NCBI RefSeq assembly: GCF_902806685.2
Contig: NC_048562.1
Location: forward strand, 5,262,368 to 5,326,367
Reading direction: 5' to 3'
DNA length: 64,000 nucleotides
From: Maniola hyperantus
Taxonomy: Eukaryota; Arthropoda; Insecta; Lepidoptera; Nymphalidae
In this document: positions 62,766 through 64,000 of the stretch, piece after piece
How positions within the stretch are numbered: position 1 is the stretch's first letter
Layout of the letters: the number at the start of each line of letters is the position of its first letter
Position numbers and translations under genes: made by a program
The notes under the pieces: model-generated
What the model was told of the DNA's origin: nothing
The model's database searches: none
What the model saw: only the letters and a program-made list of their open reading frames with translations

Positions 62766-63109
62766 CAGAGTCTTGACATATCATAAGTAGCATAGGCTTT
62801 TCTGCATGAAATAAAATAATTCATTACATACCTAGGTACATTATGTCTTCGCAGCGTCCCGCCCGCGCGCCCCGGACGCTTGATATATAACAGGTAGGCA
62901 GTATCTACAGGTACCTGCATCCACGTGTTTACGTCGTGTATCTAATACCTAAACACATATCTAAGTTATTTTAAAATTGAATACCTAATGACGGACTTGT
63001 AACATTAATGTTTGACATCAGAGCATTTGTAGTTTTAATTAACCTGGTGATTAGATAAATTTGCGAACTTTTGAAAACGTGCTTGGCAATTTTTTGGTAT
63101 GATATTCAT
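62766..63109. other. No gene seen
   Basis: GC-richer patch near 62850-62880 (CCCGCCCGCGCGCCCC), no domain. Confidence 0.45.
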
Positions 63110-63790
63110 CATCATCATCGTCAGGAAAGGTAGCTTATTGGGGCTTATTCCGTGTATCCATCCTAGGGTGTATACTCGGCGGTGAGGGTGAAATTGTTTG
63201 CGGTGGCGTGCGATGCTTTTGTAGAAAAACCTGCCAAGTGCGTGGCGGGCCACGCGCAGTGTAGGGTTCCGTACTACAATCGTATTTTATCGACATTTTG
63301 CACGATAATACCACTTTGGAAGTGTCTCTCGCGCAAACTATTCAGTTTAGAAAAAAGTATATGTATAAGAAACCTCAATATCATTTTTGAATACCTTATA
63401 AATACCCCACACGTATGGGTTTGAAGAAAAAAAATATTTTTGCGTTTCAGATCTAAGTATGGGAAACCCCAAAATTTATTGTTTTTTTTTCTATTTTTGT
63501 GTAAAAATCTTAATACGATTCACAGAATACATCTATTTACCTAGTTTCAATAGTAGGTACTATAGCAGATAGCTCTTATAGTTTCGAAAAAAAAGTGGCT
63601 GTGACATACCTACGGACGGGCAGACAGACATGACGAATCTATAAGGGTTCCGTTTTTTGCCATTCGGCTACGGAACCCTAAAAAGGAGGGTGGAATAAGA
63701 TCAAACAACTCTTCAGAGCACTCCCCGTTATAGAGGCGATAGAACATGCAAAGAGAGCTTACGTCTCTACTTGTAGGTATTAGTAGAAGT
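63110..63790 (-). pseudogene. LINE ORF2 C-terminal fragment split by a D-family element
   Basis: 63685-63790 (minus) encodes FYRLYNGECSEELFDLIPPS; 63155-63238 (minus) encodes the next part ARHRKQFHPH. Between them, 63232-63310 and 63600-63683 are the two ends of a diverged D element (GCCAAGTGCGTGGCGGGCCA ... GGCTACGGAACCCTAAAAA). The protein is the same LINE end as at 47978-48348. Confidence 0.75.
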
Positions 63791-64000
63791 CCAGGGGTAA
63801 TAGGTATAGAATCAGTAGGTACGTCATTGATAAAAACATACAACTTGAACTTTATCGTGAAATATAATCGATATTCCTTGTCGCGCATCAAAGTACGTAC
63901 TTCCACAGCACCTTGGCAATGTAACAAGTGAAAAACACATGTACATGCAATTATCGTTAGAACAATCTTAGATGGTTATCAGTTCAGTGTCGTGGGTAAT
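63791..64000. other. No gene seen at the right edge
   Basis: AT-rich unique-looking sequence. Confidence 0.45.

Overview
The window looks like nuclear DNA of a moth or butterfly. It is AT-rich, its host genes are cut by short introns with GT-AG borders, and the space between is filled with repeat families I recognise as typical of Lepidoptera: tRNA-derived SINEs with (GAT)n or poly(A) tails, 'GCGACTTCGTCCGCG' elements with (GTCA)n tails, and the 'AGGGTTCCGTAC' element. Nothing is bacterial. Most short open frames are noise inside repeats. Family and species names cannot be fixed by eye.

Layout. 1-5.0 kb: the 5' two thirds of a Ty3/gypsy-type LTR retrotransposon on the minus strand, with gag, a -1 slippery heptamer at the gag stop, pol open to the window edge, a tRNA-Lys-like primer binding site and an LTR terminus. 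6.3-9.3 kb: a broken CR1/Jockey-like LINE, minus strand, with an SGNH-like ORF1, a frameshifted ORF2 and no 3' end. 9.3-18.4 kb: SINEs, D-, A- and B-family repeats, foldback elements and a TTAA-flanked TIR element. 18.45-20.06 kb: a satellite array of 55/56-bp monomers beside what looks like its single-copy precursor. 20-31.8 kb: more repeats, including a 609-bp tandem duplication.

31.8-38.45 kb: remains of a Maverick/Polinton (adintovirus-like) DNA virus element. It holds an adenain-like cysteine protease and an internally deleted F54H12.2-like probable capsid gene on the minus strand. On the plus strand, facing away, are a 161-residue unknown protein and a protein-primed family B DNA polymerase. 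Both plus-strand genes appear to have a small first exon and one intron. The polymerase reading frame is broken near its 3' end, and a 200-bp assembly gap follows.

41.2-49.8 kb: a complete eight-exon aldo-keto reductase gene (plus strand, 329 residues, catalytic tetrad intact) with introns full of mobile elements. 51.8-55.6 kb: a secreted protein with two chitin-binding peritrophin-A domains (minus strand, start exon not found). The end of its last exon, with 3' flank, is tandemly triplicated. 57.2-59.3 kb: a two-exon NFATC2IP/Rad60-like gene (plus strand) with two C-terminal SUMO-like domains and Arg-Gly-rich stretches. 59.3-64 kb: repeats and a nested inverted repeat. The three host genes show no shared pathway; they are neighbours only.

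Repeat names used here are my own labels: SINE-P (tRNA-Phe-like head), SINE-L (ends in (GAT)n), SINE-G (head GACGACCTCCCTGGCGCAG), A, B, C and D families, and foldback families F1-F3.
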